The position numbers and the translations under genes were made by a program. Below the pieces are notes generated by a model that searched no databases, was not told where the DNA came from, and saw only the letters and a program-made list of their open reading frames with translations. Source: HK1 sp965215295 (GTDB taxonomy: Bacteria > Pseudomonadota > Gammaproteobacteria > HK1). Taken from it: DNA of 64,000 nucleotides. The DNA is taken from NCBI GenBank assembly GCA_965215295.1, contig OZ244045.1:3162001-3226000 (forward strand), given 5' to 3'. Below, piece after piece: positions 43,810 to 51,957 of the stretch; position 1 is the first letter of the stretch, and every line of letters starts with the position of its first letter.

Positions 43810-45174
43810 TCATCCCCCGGTGAGCAGTCTCAGCAGTGCCGTGTAGTCGTCGTTCGTGGTCACGTCGTCTTTGCGAAGCTTGTCGATCTTTCGGCAGGCG
43901 TAGAGCACGGTGGTGTGGTCGCGGCCGCCGAACGCATCACCGATCTCCGGCAAGCTGTGGTTCGTCAGGTTCTTGGCGAGCGCCATCGCGATGTGCCGTG
44001 GACGTGCGATGGAGCGGTTGCGCCTCCCGGACGTCAGGTCGACGGTGCGGATCTTGAAGTATTGTGCGACGGTGCGCTGAATGTTGTCGACGGTGAACAG
44101 TCTTTCCTGTACCGCAAGAAGGTCGCGCAACGCTTCCTTGGCCAGATCGATCGTGACCGCGCTTCCCGTGAACTTGGCATTGGCGATGACGCGCCGCAAC
44201 GCGCCTTCCAGTTCGCGCACGTTCGACTGCATCCGCTGCGCGATGAAGTACGCGACATCGGCCGGAACCGCGGTGTCGGTGGCCGCCGCCTTGTTCATCA
44301 GGATGGCCGCTCGGGTTTCGAGCTCGGGAGGCTCGATCACGATGGGCAGGCCCCCGCCGAATCGCGTCTTGAGTCGACTCTCGAGACCGTGAATCTCCTT
44401 CGGATATCGGTCGCTGGTCAGCACCACGAGCCGCTGTCTTTCAAGTAACCGGTTGAATGTATGGAAAAATTCTTCCTGGGAGCGTTCCTTGCCGGCGAAG
44501 AACTGAATGTCGTCGATCAGCAGCGCATCCACGGAACGGTAGAGTTCCTTGAACTCGTTGATCCTGTTGTGCTGAAGCGCGGTGACCATGTTCGCGACGA
44601 ATTGTTCGGAATGGAGGTAGGCGACGTTCGCACCCGGGTCCTTCTGCAGCATCCGGTTGCCGATGGCGTGCATCAGGTGCGTCTTTCCGAGCCCCACCCC
44701 GCCGTAAATGAACAACGGGTTGTTGTCCGTGTCGCGCGGGTTGGTCGCCACCTGAACCGAGACGGCCCGAGCCATCTGGTTCGACTTGCCCACCACGAAG
44801 TTCTCGAACGTGAACTCCGCGCGCAGACCGCTCGCCGGCTGCGACGCCTGGAGCGTGTCGGACGCCGTGGTCGCGGTTGCCGACCGGTCGGACTCGTCGT
44901 CGTCGGGTGATTCGGGTTTCCGGCTTCCGACCTGCACGGTGACGTCCGTCGCGGCGGGCTCGCACCGGCTGACGATCTTCGTGATCAGAGCCAGAAAGTG
45001 CTTGCTGACCCGATCGCGCACGAAGTGGTTCGGTGCAAGCAACCGCAGGACGGACCCGTCCTCGACGGCATGGAGGGGCCGGATCCACGTGTTGAACTGC
45101 TCGGGTGTCAAGTCCGTTTCAAGGCGGTAGAGGCAACGTTCCCAAGCGCTTGACACCGTTGCGGTCCTCGTCAT
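43810..45174 (-). CDS. dnaA: Chromosomal replication initiator protein DnaA
   Basis: 454 residues. Domain I: WERCLYRLETDLTPEQFNTWIRPL. The linker is Ser/Asp-rich (ESPDDDESDRSATATT). The AAA+ domain has Walker A GGVGLGKTHLMHAIG, Walker B LLIDDIQFFAGKERSQEEFFHTFN and the sensor regions. Domain IV ends with the DNA-binding signature LPEIGDAFGGRDHTTVLYACRKI. ATG 45174 is used; a GTG six codons in (VSSAWERC) is equally plausible. Upstream, TATACA (complement of 45207-45212) may be its -10 box. The intact IS lies 103 bp upstream, so the native promoter may be partly replaced. Confidence 0.97.
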   Translation of the reverse strand: MTRTATVSSAWERCLYRLETDLTPEQFNTWIRPLHAVEDGSVLRLLAPNHFVRDRVSKHFLALITKIVSRCEPAATDVTVQVGSRKPESPDDDESDRSATATTASDTLQASQPASGLRAEFTFENFVVGKSNQMARAVSVQVATNPRDTDNNPLFIYGGVGLGKTHLMHAIGNRMLQKDPGANVAYLHSEQFVANMVTALQHNRINEFKELYRSVDALLIDDIQFFAGKERSQEEFFHTFNRLLERQRLVVLTSDRYPKEIHGLESRLKTRFGGGLPIVIEPPELETRAAILMNKAAATDTAVPADVAYFIAQRMQSNVRELEGALRRVIANAKFTGSAVTIDLAKEALRDLLAVQERLFTVDNIQRTVAQYFKIRTVDLTSGRRNRSIARPRHIAMALAKNLTNHSLPEIGDAFGGRDHTTVLYACRKIDKLRKDDVTTNDDYTALLRLLTGG

Positions 45175-45270
45175 GGCGGCGGTCGCGGTGATTCGGGGGC
45201 GGGGAGGATTGCAGTGTATACCGGTTGTCCGGTACCACCAAACGGAGGGTGGAAGACCGCGGTTTCGCCG

Positions 45271-45276
45271 GTCGAA
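45271..45276 (+). repeat. Left 6-bp target duplication of the IS
   Basis: gtcgaa, repeated at 46849-46854 directly after the right end of the IS. Confidence 0.8.
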
Positions 45277-46848
45277 TGTCAGGAGCAAATAGTCTGTCCG
45301 GTGTTGTAGCACGTCATCTGTCCGGTTTGATGGGGTCTTCCAAGGAGGTGCCCCATGACCCGGACGCAAGTGCTACAGGAGATCCGACAGATGCGATTCG
45401 AACAAGCCTACGGCGGCTGGCAGGAGCGGCGCCTGACGCAGGAGGAGGCGGCGCGGTTGCTGGGGGTGTGCGAGCGCACGTTCCGGCGCTACGTGGACCG
45501 CTACGAGGACGAGGGGCTCGACGGGCTCATCGACAAACGCCTGGGCCAAGTCTCGGCGCGGCGCGCGCCGGTCGATGAGGTGGTGCGCACCGAGGCGCTG
45601 TACCACGAGCGCTACGAGGGGTGGAACGTGAAGCACTTCTACAGCTTCTACCGCCGCGAGCACGCCGGCACGCGCAGCTACACCTGGGTGAAGAGCACGC
45701 TTCAGCGCGCCGGGCTGGTGGCGAAGGCGCCGGGGCGGGGCAAGCACCGCCGGCGTCGCGAGCGCGCGCCGCTTGCGGGGATGATGCTGCATCAGGACGG
45801 CTCGACCCATCAGTGGGTGCCCGGCCAGCGTTGGGACCTCATCATCACGCTTGACGATGCGACTTCCGAGCACTACTCGATGTTCTTCGTCGCCGAGGAA
45901 GGCACCGCGTCGAGCTTCCAAGGCATCGCTGAGGTCATCGAGGGTTGGGGGCTGGCGTCGAGCCTGTACACCGACCGCGGCTCGCACTACTGGTTCACTC
46001 CCGAGGCCGGGGGCAAGGTGGACCGTGAACGTCCCACGCAGTTCGGGCGCGCGATGCGCCAGCTCGGGGTGGAGATGATTCCCGCCTACTCGCCCGAAGC
46101 ACGGGGGCGGTGTGAGCGGATGTTCGCGACCCATCAGGAACGCCTGCCCAAGGAACTCGCCGCTCGGGGCATCAAGACGATACCGGGCGCGAACCGCTAT
46201 CTGGCCGAGCACTACCGGGCGGCGTTCAACGAGGAGTTCGCGGTGCCCGCCGCCGAGTCCGGCACCGCCTTCGTGCCCTTCATCGGTCCCGGACTGGCCG
46301 ATGTGCTGTGCGAGCACCACGGGCGCACGGTGGCCCGCGACAACTGCGTGAGCTTCGAGGGCAAGCAGCTCCAGATCCCCGCCCAGAGCCACCGCTGCCA
46401 CTTCATCAAGGCGCGGGTGCGGGTGCATCGCTACCCCGACGGGCGCCTGGCGGTGTTCCACGGACCGCGCAAGCTCGCCGACTATGAGCCCGATGGCACC
46501 CTCGTCTCAGACGGTGCCCCCGCGCCGGCCCACTCCCGCCGTTGAGCCGGAGCCGCTCGTTGAACGTGCCCCCCCTGTCCCGAGCCCTCGAGGGGGGAGT
46601 CGTCCACCGCGGCGTCTCGGGGGCCAGCCCCCCCGCCGGGATACCTCGCGGTGCTCCAACGCCTGCGCGCTGCCGCCCTTCGCCGCGGCTCGCTACGCTC
46701 CCCGCGGCTGCGGTTGGCTGGGTCTCGTACCCTCGATTGACGAACACCAAGCGGGAGATCCCGAGCCAGAATCCACTTCGGTCCACGTCCGCACCAAAGC
46801 GGACAATTCATGTGCTACAAAACCGGACAGTTCTATTTGTTGCTAACA
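45277..46848 (+). mobile_element. Complete insertion sequence, ISNCY/IS481-like, 1572 bp
   Basis: Ends TGT...ACA with imperfect inverted repeats: the left begins TGTCAGGAGCAAATAG and the right, read inward, TGTTAGCAACAAATAG. Both are followed by CTGTCCGGT and TTGTAGCAC, and the left has a second CTGTCCGGT, probably transposase-binding subrepeats. gtcgaa is duplicated at the borders. One transposase gene occupies 45355-46545. The 300 bp after it carry no gene and contain C- and G-rich imperfect hairpins. Inserted between dnaA and rpmH. Its left end is identical to both ends of the autotransporter island. Confidence 0.9.
45355..46545 (+). CDS. DDE transposase of the ISNCY/IS481-like element
   Basis: 396 residues. 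The helix-turn-helix region is RLTQEEAARLLGVCERTFRR (residues about 25-44). The integrase core has D in MLHQDGSTHQWVPG, D in LYTDRGSHYWF and E in ARGRCERMFATHQERLPKEL, a complete DDE triad. A C-terminal domain (CVSFEGKQLQIPAQSHRCHF) follows. The ribosome site AAGGAGGTG is ideally placed. No frameshift, so it should be active and could act on the truncated ends at 15249 and 20664. Confidence 0.92.
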   Translation: MTRTQVLQEIRQMRFEQAYGGWQERRLTQEEAARLLGVCERTFRRYVDRYEDEGLDGLIDKRLGQVSARRAPVDEVVRTEALYHERYEGWNVKHFYSFYRREHAGTRSYTWVKSTLQRAGLVAKAPGRGKHRRRRERAPLAGMMLHQDGSTHQWVPGQRWDLIITLDDATSEHYSMFFVAEEGTASSFQGIAEVIEGWGLASSLYTDRGSHYWFTPEAGGKVDRERPTQFGRAMRQLGVEMIPAYSPEARGRCERMFATHQERLPKELAARGIKTIPGANRYLAEHYRAAFNEEFAVPAAESGTAFVPFIGPGLADVLCEHHGRTVARDNCVSFEGKQLQIPAQSHRCHFIKARVRVHRYPDGRLAVFHGPRKLADYEPDGTLVSDGAPAPAHSRR

Positions 46849-46854
46849 GTCGAA
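46849..46854 (+). repeat. Right 6-bp target duplication of the IS
   Basis: gtcgaa, identical to 45271-45276. Confidence 0.8.
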
Positions 46855-46884
46855 TTGACACCGCCCCGCACGCGCCTGTAGATT
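46855..46884 (+). promoter_or_regulatory. Probable rpmH promoter
   Basis: A perfect TTGACA and TAGATT (four of six) separated by 18 bp, about 70 bp before rpmH. The -35 box starts right after the IS target duplication, so the insertion spared it. Confidence 0.55.
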
Positions 46885-46951
46885 CCCGCCCCCTTCGGCC
46901 GCGCGCCGACCGCCGATTTCGGCCAGCCTCACCGGATGCCGTCATAGTACG

Positions 46952-47086
46952 ATGAAACGCACGTTCCAGCCGAGCAACCTGAAACGCAAACGACGCCACG
47001 GTTTCCGGGCGCGCATGGCCACCAAGGCGGGTCGGCGGATTCTCGGTGCACGGCGTGCGAAAGGAAGGCGCAGACTCTCTGCCTGA
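46952..47086 (+). CDS. rpmH: 50S ribosomal protein L34
   Basis: 44 residues, MKRTFQPSNLKRKRRHGFRA at the start and GRRILGARRAKGRRRLSA at the end; unmistakable L34, a small basic protein of the large ribosomal subunit. Its 3' end overlaps the likely rnpA start by up to 41 bp. First gene of rpmH-rnpA-yidC-mnmE. Confidence 0.97.
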   Translation: MKRTFQPSNLKRKRRHGFRARMATKAGRRILGARRAKGRRRLSA

Positions 47087-47492
47087 GCACGGGTTCCCCG
47101 ATCGGCGTTTCGGTCCGGAGCAACGGCTGCGTCGCCGAAAAGACTTCTCAAAGGTCTTCTCCGGTGGTTTCCGGTTGAATTTGCAGGTCGTGACCATCGT
47201 CGCGCGGCCCAACGGGGCCAGCCATTCCAGACTCGGGCTCGCCGTTTCCCGTCGAGTTGCACGCAGCGCCGTGGTGCGCCACAGGCTGAAGCGCCACATC
47301 CGGGAGAGCTTCCGCCACCACACCGGGCACCTCGCCGGCCTTGATGTCGTGGTGCTCGCCAATTCCGGCGCGGCGAAAGTGGACCCGAGACGGCTCCGAT
47401 GCCTGCTGGTGCGAGGGTGGAACCGCGCCGCGGGGATGGGCCGGCGCCACGAAAAGGGACGCCAGCGAAGAGAGCCGCACGATGGCAGTTGA
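47046..47492 (+). CDS. rnpA: Ribonuclease P protein component
   Basis: Up to 148 residues. It binds RNase P RNA for tRNA 5' maturation. The conserved core is RLRRRKDFSKVFSGGFRLNL, then SRLGLAVSRRVARSAVVRHRLKRHIRESFR (RNR motif region: the usual KRNRIKR reads VRHRLKR here) and LDVVVLANSGAAKVD. The start is uncertain: GTG codons at 47046 and 47055 both lie inside rpmH in another frame. The stop overlaps the yidC start by 11 bp. The small yidD gene, usually between rnpA and yidC, is absent. Confidence 0.92.
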   Translation: MHGVRKEGADSLPEHGFPDRRFGPEQRLRRRKDFSKVFSGGFRLNLQVVTIVARPNGASHSRLGLAVSRRVARSAVVRHRLKRHIRESFRHHTGHLAGLDVVVLANSGAAKVDPRRLRCLLVRGWNRAAGMGRRHEKGRQRREPHDGS

Positions 47493-49152
47493 ACAGATCC
47501 GCATTGTGCTGCTCATCGCGCTGTGCGTCGTGTCGTTTCTCCTGTGGGACGCCTGGCAGCGCGACTACGGCCCGAAGCCGCCGCCCGCGAGCACCGAACA
47601 GCCGTCCCCCGATGCCGCGTCGAGCGGTTCGGCGCCGCCAAGCGCCGATGTTCCGCAAGCGCCACGGACGGTGCCCGTCCAGCCGGCGGCCACCCCCACG
47701 CAGGAAGACGATGCCGTCGAGTCCGGTCACGCCCGGAAGATTCGGGTGACCACCGATGTGCTCGCGGTCGAGCTCGACACGCTGGGCGGGACCATCACCC
47801 GGGTCGAGCTTCTGTCCTACCCGGTTTCCAACGACAAGCCGAACGAGCCGTTCCTGCTGCTCGACGACTCCGATCCGAAGCACTTCTTCGTCGCCCAGTC
47901 CGGACTCACCGGTCCACGGTCCGCACCGAACCATCACACGCAGTATGAATCCGATGCCGCCGCCTACGATCTGCCCGAAGGCGCGGAGTTCATCGACGTT
48001 CCCCTGAGGTGGCGATCGGAAGACGGGGTGGACGTCATCCGCACCTATCGCTTCGCCCGCGACCACTATGTCGTCGAGGTCCGCGTCGACGTGGCCAACC
48101 GGAGCGAGGAGGCTTGGCAGGGTGCGCTGTACGGCCAGCTCCAGCGCGGCGAGCCCGAGAGCAGCGGCGGGTTGTTCCGCACCTACACCTACACCGGCGG
48201 AATCCTGTCCGGTCCCGACAAGCCCTACGAGAAGGTCGATTTCTCGGACATGGCGAGCCAGGACATCGACCGCGACGTGGCGGGCGGCTGGATGGCGATG
48301 ATCCAGCACTATTTTGCCGCGGCCTGGGTCCCCGCATCGGAAGCGACCAACCACTACTACTCGAAGAGCCTTGCCGGCGGCCGCTTCGCGCTCGGAGTGG
48401 TGAGCCCCGTCGGGGTGGTTCCGTCCGGGGGCACCGGCGAGTTCGCCCTCTCCCTGTACGTCGGCCCGAAGATTCAGGAACGCATGCAGGATGTCGCGCC
48501 GCACCTGGAGCGGACGGTCGACTATGGATGGCTGTGGCTGATCGCGGAGCCCCTGTTCTGGCTGCTGAGCTGGATCCACGGATTCGTCGGCAACTGGGGC
48601 TGGGCCATCATCATTCTGACGATCTTGATCAAGCTGGCGTTCTTCCAGCTCTCGGCTACCAGCTACAAGTCGATGGCGAGGATGCGCAAGCTCCAGCCCC
48701 GCATCACCGCGTTGCGCGAGCGCCATGGCGCGGACAAGCAGCGCATGAACCAGGCGATGATGGAGCTTTATCGCGAGGAGAAGATCAACCCCCTTGGCGG
48801 ATGCCTGCCGATCCTCGTCCAGATCCCGGTATTCATCGCGCTGTACTGGGTCCTGCTCGAGAGCGTGGAACTGCGCCAGGCGTCGTTCATCGGGTGGCTC
48901 GACGACCTCAGCCTCCACGATCCCTATTTCGTGCTGCCGATCCTCATGGGCGTCACGATGCTGATCCAGCAGAAGCTCAATCCGACGCCGCCCGACCCGA
49001 TGCAGGCGAAGATCATGATGGCGCTGCCCTTCGTCTTCACCTTCTTCTTCCTCTTCTTCCCGTCGGGACTCGTCCTCTACTGGTTCGTCAACAACGTACT
49101 GTCGATCATCCAGCAATGGGTGATCACGAAGAAGATCGTCGGCGAGACCTGA
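47482..49152 (+). CDS. yidC: Membrane protein insertase YidC
   Basis: 556 residues. It inserts and folds inner-membrane proteins alone or with Sec. An N-terminal helix (IRIVLLIALCVVSFLLWDAW) and a large periplasmic domain (about 60-340) are followed by the five-helix core: YGWLWLIAEPLFWLLSWIHG, WGWAIIILTILIKLAFFQLS with the hydrophilic-groove arginine equivalent region, LPILVQIPVFIALYWVLLES and ALPFVFTFFFLFFPSGLVLYW. ATG 47482 gives VEQIRIVLLIAL, the normal start. Confidence 0.97.
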   Translation: MAVEQIRIVLLIALCVVSFLLWDAWQRDYGPKPPPASTEQPSPDAASSGSAPPSADVPQAPRTVPVQPAATPTQEDDAVESGHARKIRVTTDVLAVELDTLGGTITRVELLSYPVSNDKPNEPFLLLDDSDPKHFFVAQSGLTGPRSAPNHHTQYESDAAAYDLPEGAEFIDVPLRWRSEDGVDVIRTYRFARDHYVVEVRVDVANRSEEAWQGALYGQLQRGEPESSGGLFRTYTYTGGILSGPDKPYEKVDFSDMASQDIDRDVAGGWMAMIQHYFAAAWVPASEATNHYYSKSLAGGRFALGVVSPVGVVPSGGTGEFALSLYVGPKIQERMQDVAPHLERTVDYGWLWLIAEPLFWLLSWIHGFVGNWGWAIIILTILIKLAFFQLSATSYKSMARMRKLQPRITALRERHGADKQRMNQAMMELYREEKINPLGGCLPILVQIPVFIALYWVLLESVELRQASFIGWLDDLSLHDPYFVLPILMGVTMLIQQKLNPTPPDPMQAKIMMALPFVFTFFFLFFPSGLVLYWFVNNVLSIIQQWVITKKIVGET

Positions 49153-49185
49153 GGTCCCGGTGGCGCCGGGGAGCGTGACCGGTCG

Positions 49186-50553
49186 ATGAGCCTTGCCGGG
49201 ACCAGGGACACGATCGCGGCCATCGCAACCCCCCCCGGCCGGGGCGGCATCGCGGTCGTGCGCATTTCGGGTCCGTTGGCGACGGACATCGCGCGCCGGC
49301 TGCTGGGCCGGTTGCCGGCGCCGCGAACGGCGACTCGAGCCAGGTTCACCGACGGCGCCGGGACGGTGATCGACGACGGTCTCGCGCTACGGTTCGACGC
49401 CCCGCACTCGTTCACCGGCGAAGACGTCATCGAGCTCCAGGGCCACGGTGGCGTCGTCGTCTCACGCATGGTGCTCGATCGCGTCTGCGAGCTGGGGGCG
49501 CGGGCGGCGAAGGCCGGCGAGTTCACCCTGCGCGCGTTTCTCAACGACCGCATCGATCTGGCGCAGGCCGAGGCGATCGCCGATCTCGTCGACAGTGCGA
49601 CCGCGTCGGCGGCGCGCTGTGCGCGCCGGTCGCTGTCGGGCGAGTTCTCGCGAACCGTCGAGAGCCACCGGGACGCGCTCGTCGAGCTGCGTGCGTTCAT
49701 CGAGGCCTCCATCGACTTTCCGGACGAAGAGATCGATCTCCCGGGCCCCCCCGAGACCGCGGCGCGCCTCGCGGCCCTGCGCGATGCGGCCGCCGCGACA
49801 CTCGCCGCCTCCCATCGCGGCGCGGTGCTGCGCGATGGCGTCAAGCTGGTGATCGCGGGTGCGCCGAACGTGGGGAAGTCGAGCCTGCTCAACCGCCTTG
49901 CGCGCAGCGACACCGCGATCGTGACCGACATTCCGGGCACGACGCGCGACGTGGTGCGCGAACGGGTGGTGATTGCCGGCATTCCGTTCGACGTCCACGA
50001 CACCGCGGGATTCCGGGAGACGTCGGACCCGGTGGAGAGAATCGGTGTCGAACGGGCCGGCGGCGTCATCGACGACGCCGATCTGGTGCTTGTGGTCGTT
50101 GACGATCGCGCCGCCGCGCGTGACGCGGACCGCGTGCTCATGGAACGCACCGCCGGCGCGCCGGCGCGTATCCTGGTGCGGAACAAGGTCGATCTGAGCG
50201 GGCGCGCCCCCGGTTCCGCCACGGCCGCCGGCCCGCAGATGCCGGCGGTGCGCGTGTCCGCTCTCCGGGGAGCCGGGCTCGCCGAACTGGAAGACGCGAT
50301 AGTCGAACGCATGACACACGGTGCGATGATTGGCGAAGATGCGTTCATGGCGCGGCGGCGCCATCTGGATGCGCTGCACCGGGCGCTCGCGGCTCTCGAT
50401 CGAGCGCAGGGCCGGCTGGTCGTGGACAATGCCGGCGAGCTCGTCGCCGAGGAGCTTCGCGAAGCACAGGACGCGCTCGGCGAGATCACCGGAGCGTTTG
50501 CGACCGAGGATCTGCTGGCGCGCATCTTCTCGAGCTTCTGTATCGGCAAGTAG
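49186..50553 (+). CDS. mnmE: tRNA modification GTPase MnmE
   Basis: 455 residues. With MnmG it makes the xm5s2U wobble modification of tRNAs. N-terminal folate-binding domain (DTIAAIATPPGRGGIAVVRI), helical domain, inserted G domain with GAPNVGKSSLLN (G1), DIPGTTRD (G2), DTAG (G3), RNKVD (G4), and the C-terminal catalytic FCIGK. mnmG is not next to it; an acyl-CoA dehydrogenase gene follows instead, so the usual mnmE-mnmG-rsmG-parAB block is broken up here. Confidence 0.97.
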   Translation: MSLAGTRDTIAAIATPPGRGGIAVVRISGPLATDIARRLLGRLPAPRTATRARFTDGAGTVIDDGLALRFDAPHSFTGEDVIELQGHGGVVVSRMVLDRVCELGARAAKAGEFTLRAFLNDRIDLAQAEAIADLVDSATASAARCARRSLSGEFSRTVESHRDALVELRAFIEASIDFPDEEIDLPGPPETAARLAALRDAAAATLAASHRGAVLRDGVKLVIAGAPNVGKSSLLNRLARSDTAIVTDIPGTTRDVVRERVVIAGIPFDVHDTAGFRETSDPVERIGVERAGGVIDDADLVLVVVDDRAAARDADRVLMERTAGAPARILVRNKVDLSGRAPGSATAAGPQMPAVRVSALRGAGLAELEDAIVERMTHGAMIGEDAFMARRRHLDALHRALAALDRAQGRLVVDNAGELVAEELREAQDALGEITGAFATEDLLARIFSSFCIGK

Positions 50554-50654
50554 GCAGGCGGTCGAGCGGGGCGACGTGCCGACCGGCGGTGTCGAGGGCG
50601 TCGACGAGATCGAGGTGACATGACGCGATGACGGCGAACCGGCGGCTGGACAAC

Positions 50655-51857
50655 ATGGCGCAGTTCGAGCTGACGGCCGAACAGCAGGCCTTGAGGGAGC
50701 GCGCCCGGGAACTCGCGCGCGAGGCCATCGAGCCGCGCGCGGCCGAGGTGGACCGCACCGAGCAGTATCCTTGGGACAACGTCGAGGCGTTGCGCGCCGC
50801 GGGCTTCATGGGCATGACCATCCCCTCGGCCTACGGTGGCCAGGGGCGGAGCTTTCTCGACGCGGCGCTCGTCATCGACGAGATGGCGCAGGCATGCGGA
50901 GTGACGGGCCGCATCGTGGTCGAGGCGAACATGGGGGCCATCTCCGCCCTGATGCACTACGGGACCGAGGCCCAGAAGCGTCTGGGCGCCCGGCTGGTCC
51001 TGGCCGGCGACAAGCCCGCGATCTGCATCACCGAGCCCGGCGCGGGGAGTGCGGCGAGCGAGATGACGACCCGCGCCGACAAGCGCGGCGACGGCTACGT
51101 CATCAACGGCAGGAAGCACTGGATCACGGGCGGCGGCGTCTCGCGCCTGCATCTGGTGTTTGCCCGGGTGTTCGACGAGGACGGTACCGAGCAGGGGATC
51201 GGCGGGTTCATCGCGGTCCGGGACGAGACCCCGGGGCTGAAGATCGGCCGGCGCGAGCCGGCGATGGGGCTGCGCGGCATCCCCGAGACCGAGGTCCTGT
51301 TCGAGGACATGGAGGTCGCGGCGGACCGGGTCCTCATGCCCCCGCGCGGCTTTGGCCGGGGGTTCGCGGATCTGATGAACGTCTACAACTCGCAGCGGGT
51401 CGGGGCCGCCGCGGTGGCGCTCGGGATCGCCGATGGCGCCTACCGGCACGCCCTCGCCTACGTCGGCGAGCGCGAGCAGTTCGGCCGTCCGCTCGCCGAG
51501 TTCCAGGGGCTGCAATGGATGCTGGCGGACATGAGCATCCAGATCGCGGCCGCCCGACTCATGATTCACAACGCGGCCGCCGGCGCCGCCCCGTTCCCGG
51601 ACGTCACCCTGGCCGCCCAGGCCAAGATCTTCGCTTCGGACATGGCGATCCGGGTTGCCAACGACGCCCTCCAGTGCTTCGGAGCGCGTGGCTACTCGCG
51701 CAACCTCCCGCTCGAGCGGATGGCCCGCGACGCCCGGATGTTCACCATCGGCGGGGGCACCGCGCAGATACTGCGCACGGTGGTGGCGTCGCGGATCCTG
51801 GGGCGCAAGCTGCCGCAGACGCGGGACGGATTCAGCCGGCTGGCGGCAAAGGCGTAG
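50655..51857 (+). CDS. Acyl-CoA dehydrogenase homolog without catalytic glutamate; possible 3-sulfinopropionyl-CoA desulfinase
   Basis: 400 residues from ATG 50655. The acyl-CoA dehydrogenase fold is clear: ICITEPGAGSAASEMTTRA (FAD/substrate loop), NGRKHWITGG, REQFGRPLAEFQGLQWMLADM and the C-terminal TIGGGTAQILR. Neither usual base position holds glutamate: the helix-G site reads NVYNSQRVGA (Gln at residue 247) and the C-terminal site GGG. The 3-sulfinopropionyl-CoA desulfinase of Advenella, as I recall, has Gln246 in place of Glu and an essential Arg84; this protein has Arg86 in CGVTGRIVVEANMGAI. I infer a desulfinase that releases sulfite from 3-sulfinopropionyl-CoA, but a reductase or dehydrogenase is not excluded. 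Confidence 0.7.
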   Translation: MAQFELTAEQQALRERARELAREAIEPRAAEVDRTEQYPWDNVEALRAAGFMGMTIPSAYGGQGRSFLDAALVIDEMAQACGVTGRIVVEANMGAISALMHYGTEAQKRLGARLVLAGDKPAICITEPGAGSAASEMTTRADKRGDGYVINGRKHWITGGGVSRLHLVFARVFDEDGTEQGIGGFIAVRDETPGLKIGRREPAMGLRGIPETEVLFEDMEVAADRVLMPPRGFGRGFADLMNVYNSQRVGAAAVALGIADGAYRHALAYVGEREQFGRPLAEFQGLQWMLADMSIQIAAARLMIHNAAAGAAPFPDVTLAAQAKIFASDMAIRVANDALQCFGARGYSRNLPLERMARDARMFTIGGGTAQILRTVVASRILGRKLPQTRDGFSRLAAKA

Positions 51858-51921
51858 AAGCGCGCGACAGCCCGCCCGCCACGGCGAGCACTCGCATCAA
51901 GGTGGATTTTGTTCTGTTTTT

Positions 51922-51955
51922 CTGCTTTCCTTCCGGCGAACCGGAGGAACAGCAG
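51922..51955 (+). promoter_or_regulatory. Hairpin covering the tupB ribosome-binding site
   Basis: ctgct (51922-51926) pairs with agcag (51951-51955), and inside it ccttccgg pairs with ccggagg around a CGAA loop. The Shine-Dalgarno GGAGGA lies in the 3' strand of the stem, three bases before the ATG begins. It could limit translation unless opened, or it may be coincidental. Confidence 0.5.
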
Positions 51956-51957
51956 AA

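Noticed and set aside
46546..46848. Possible second gene in the IS tail
   Set aside because: Open frames there are low-complexity, lack ribosome sites and resemble no IS accessory protein.
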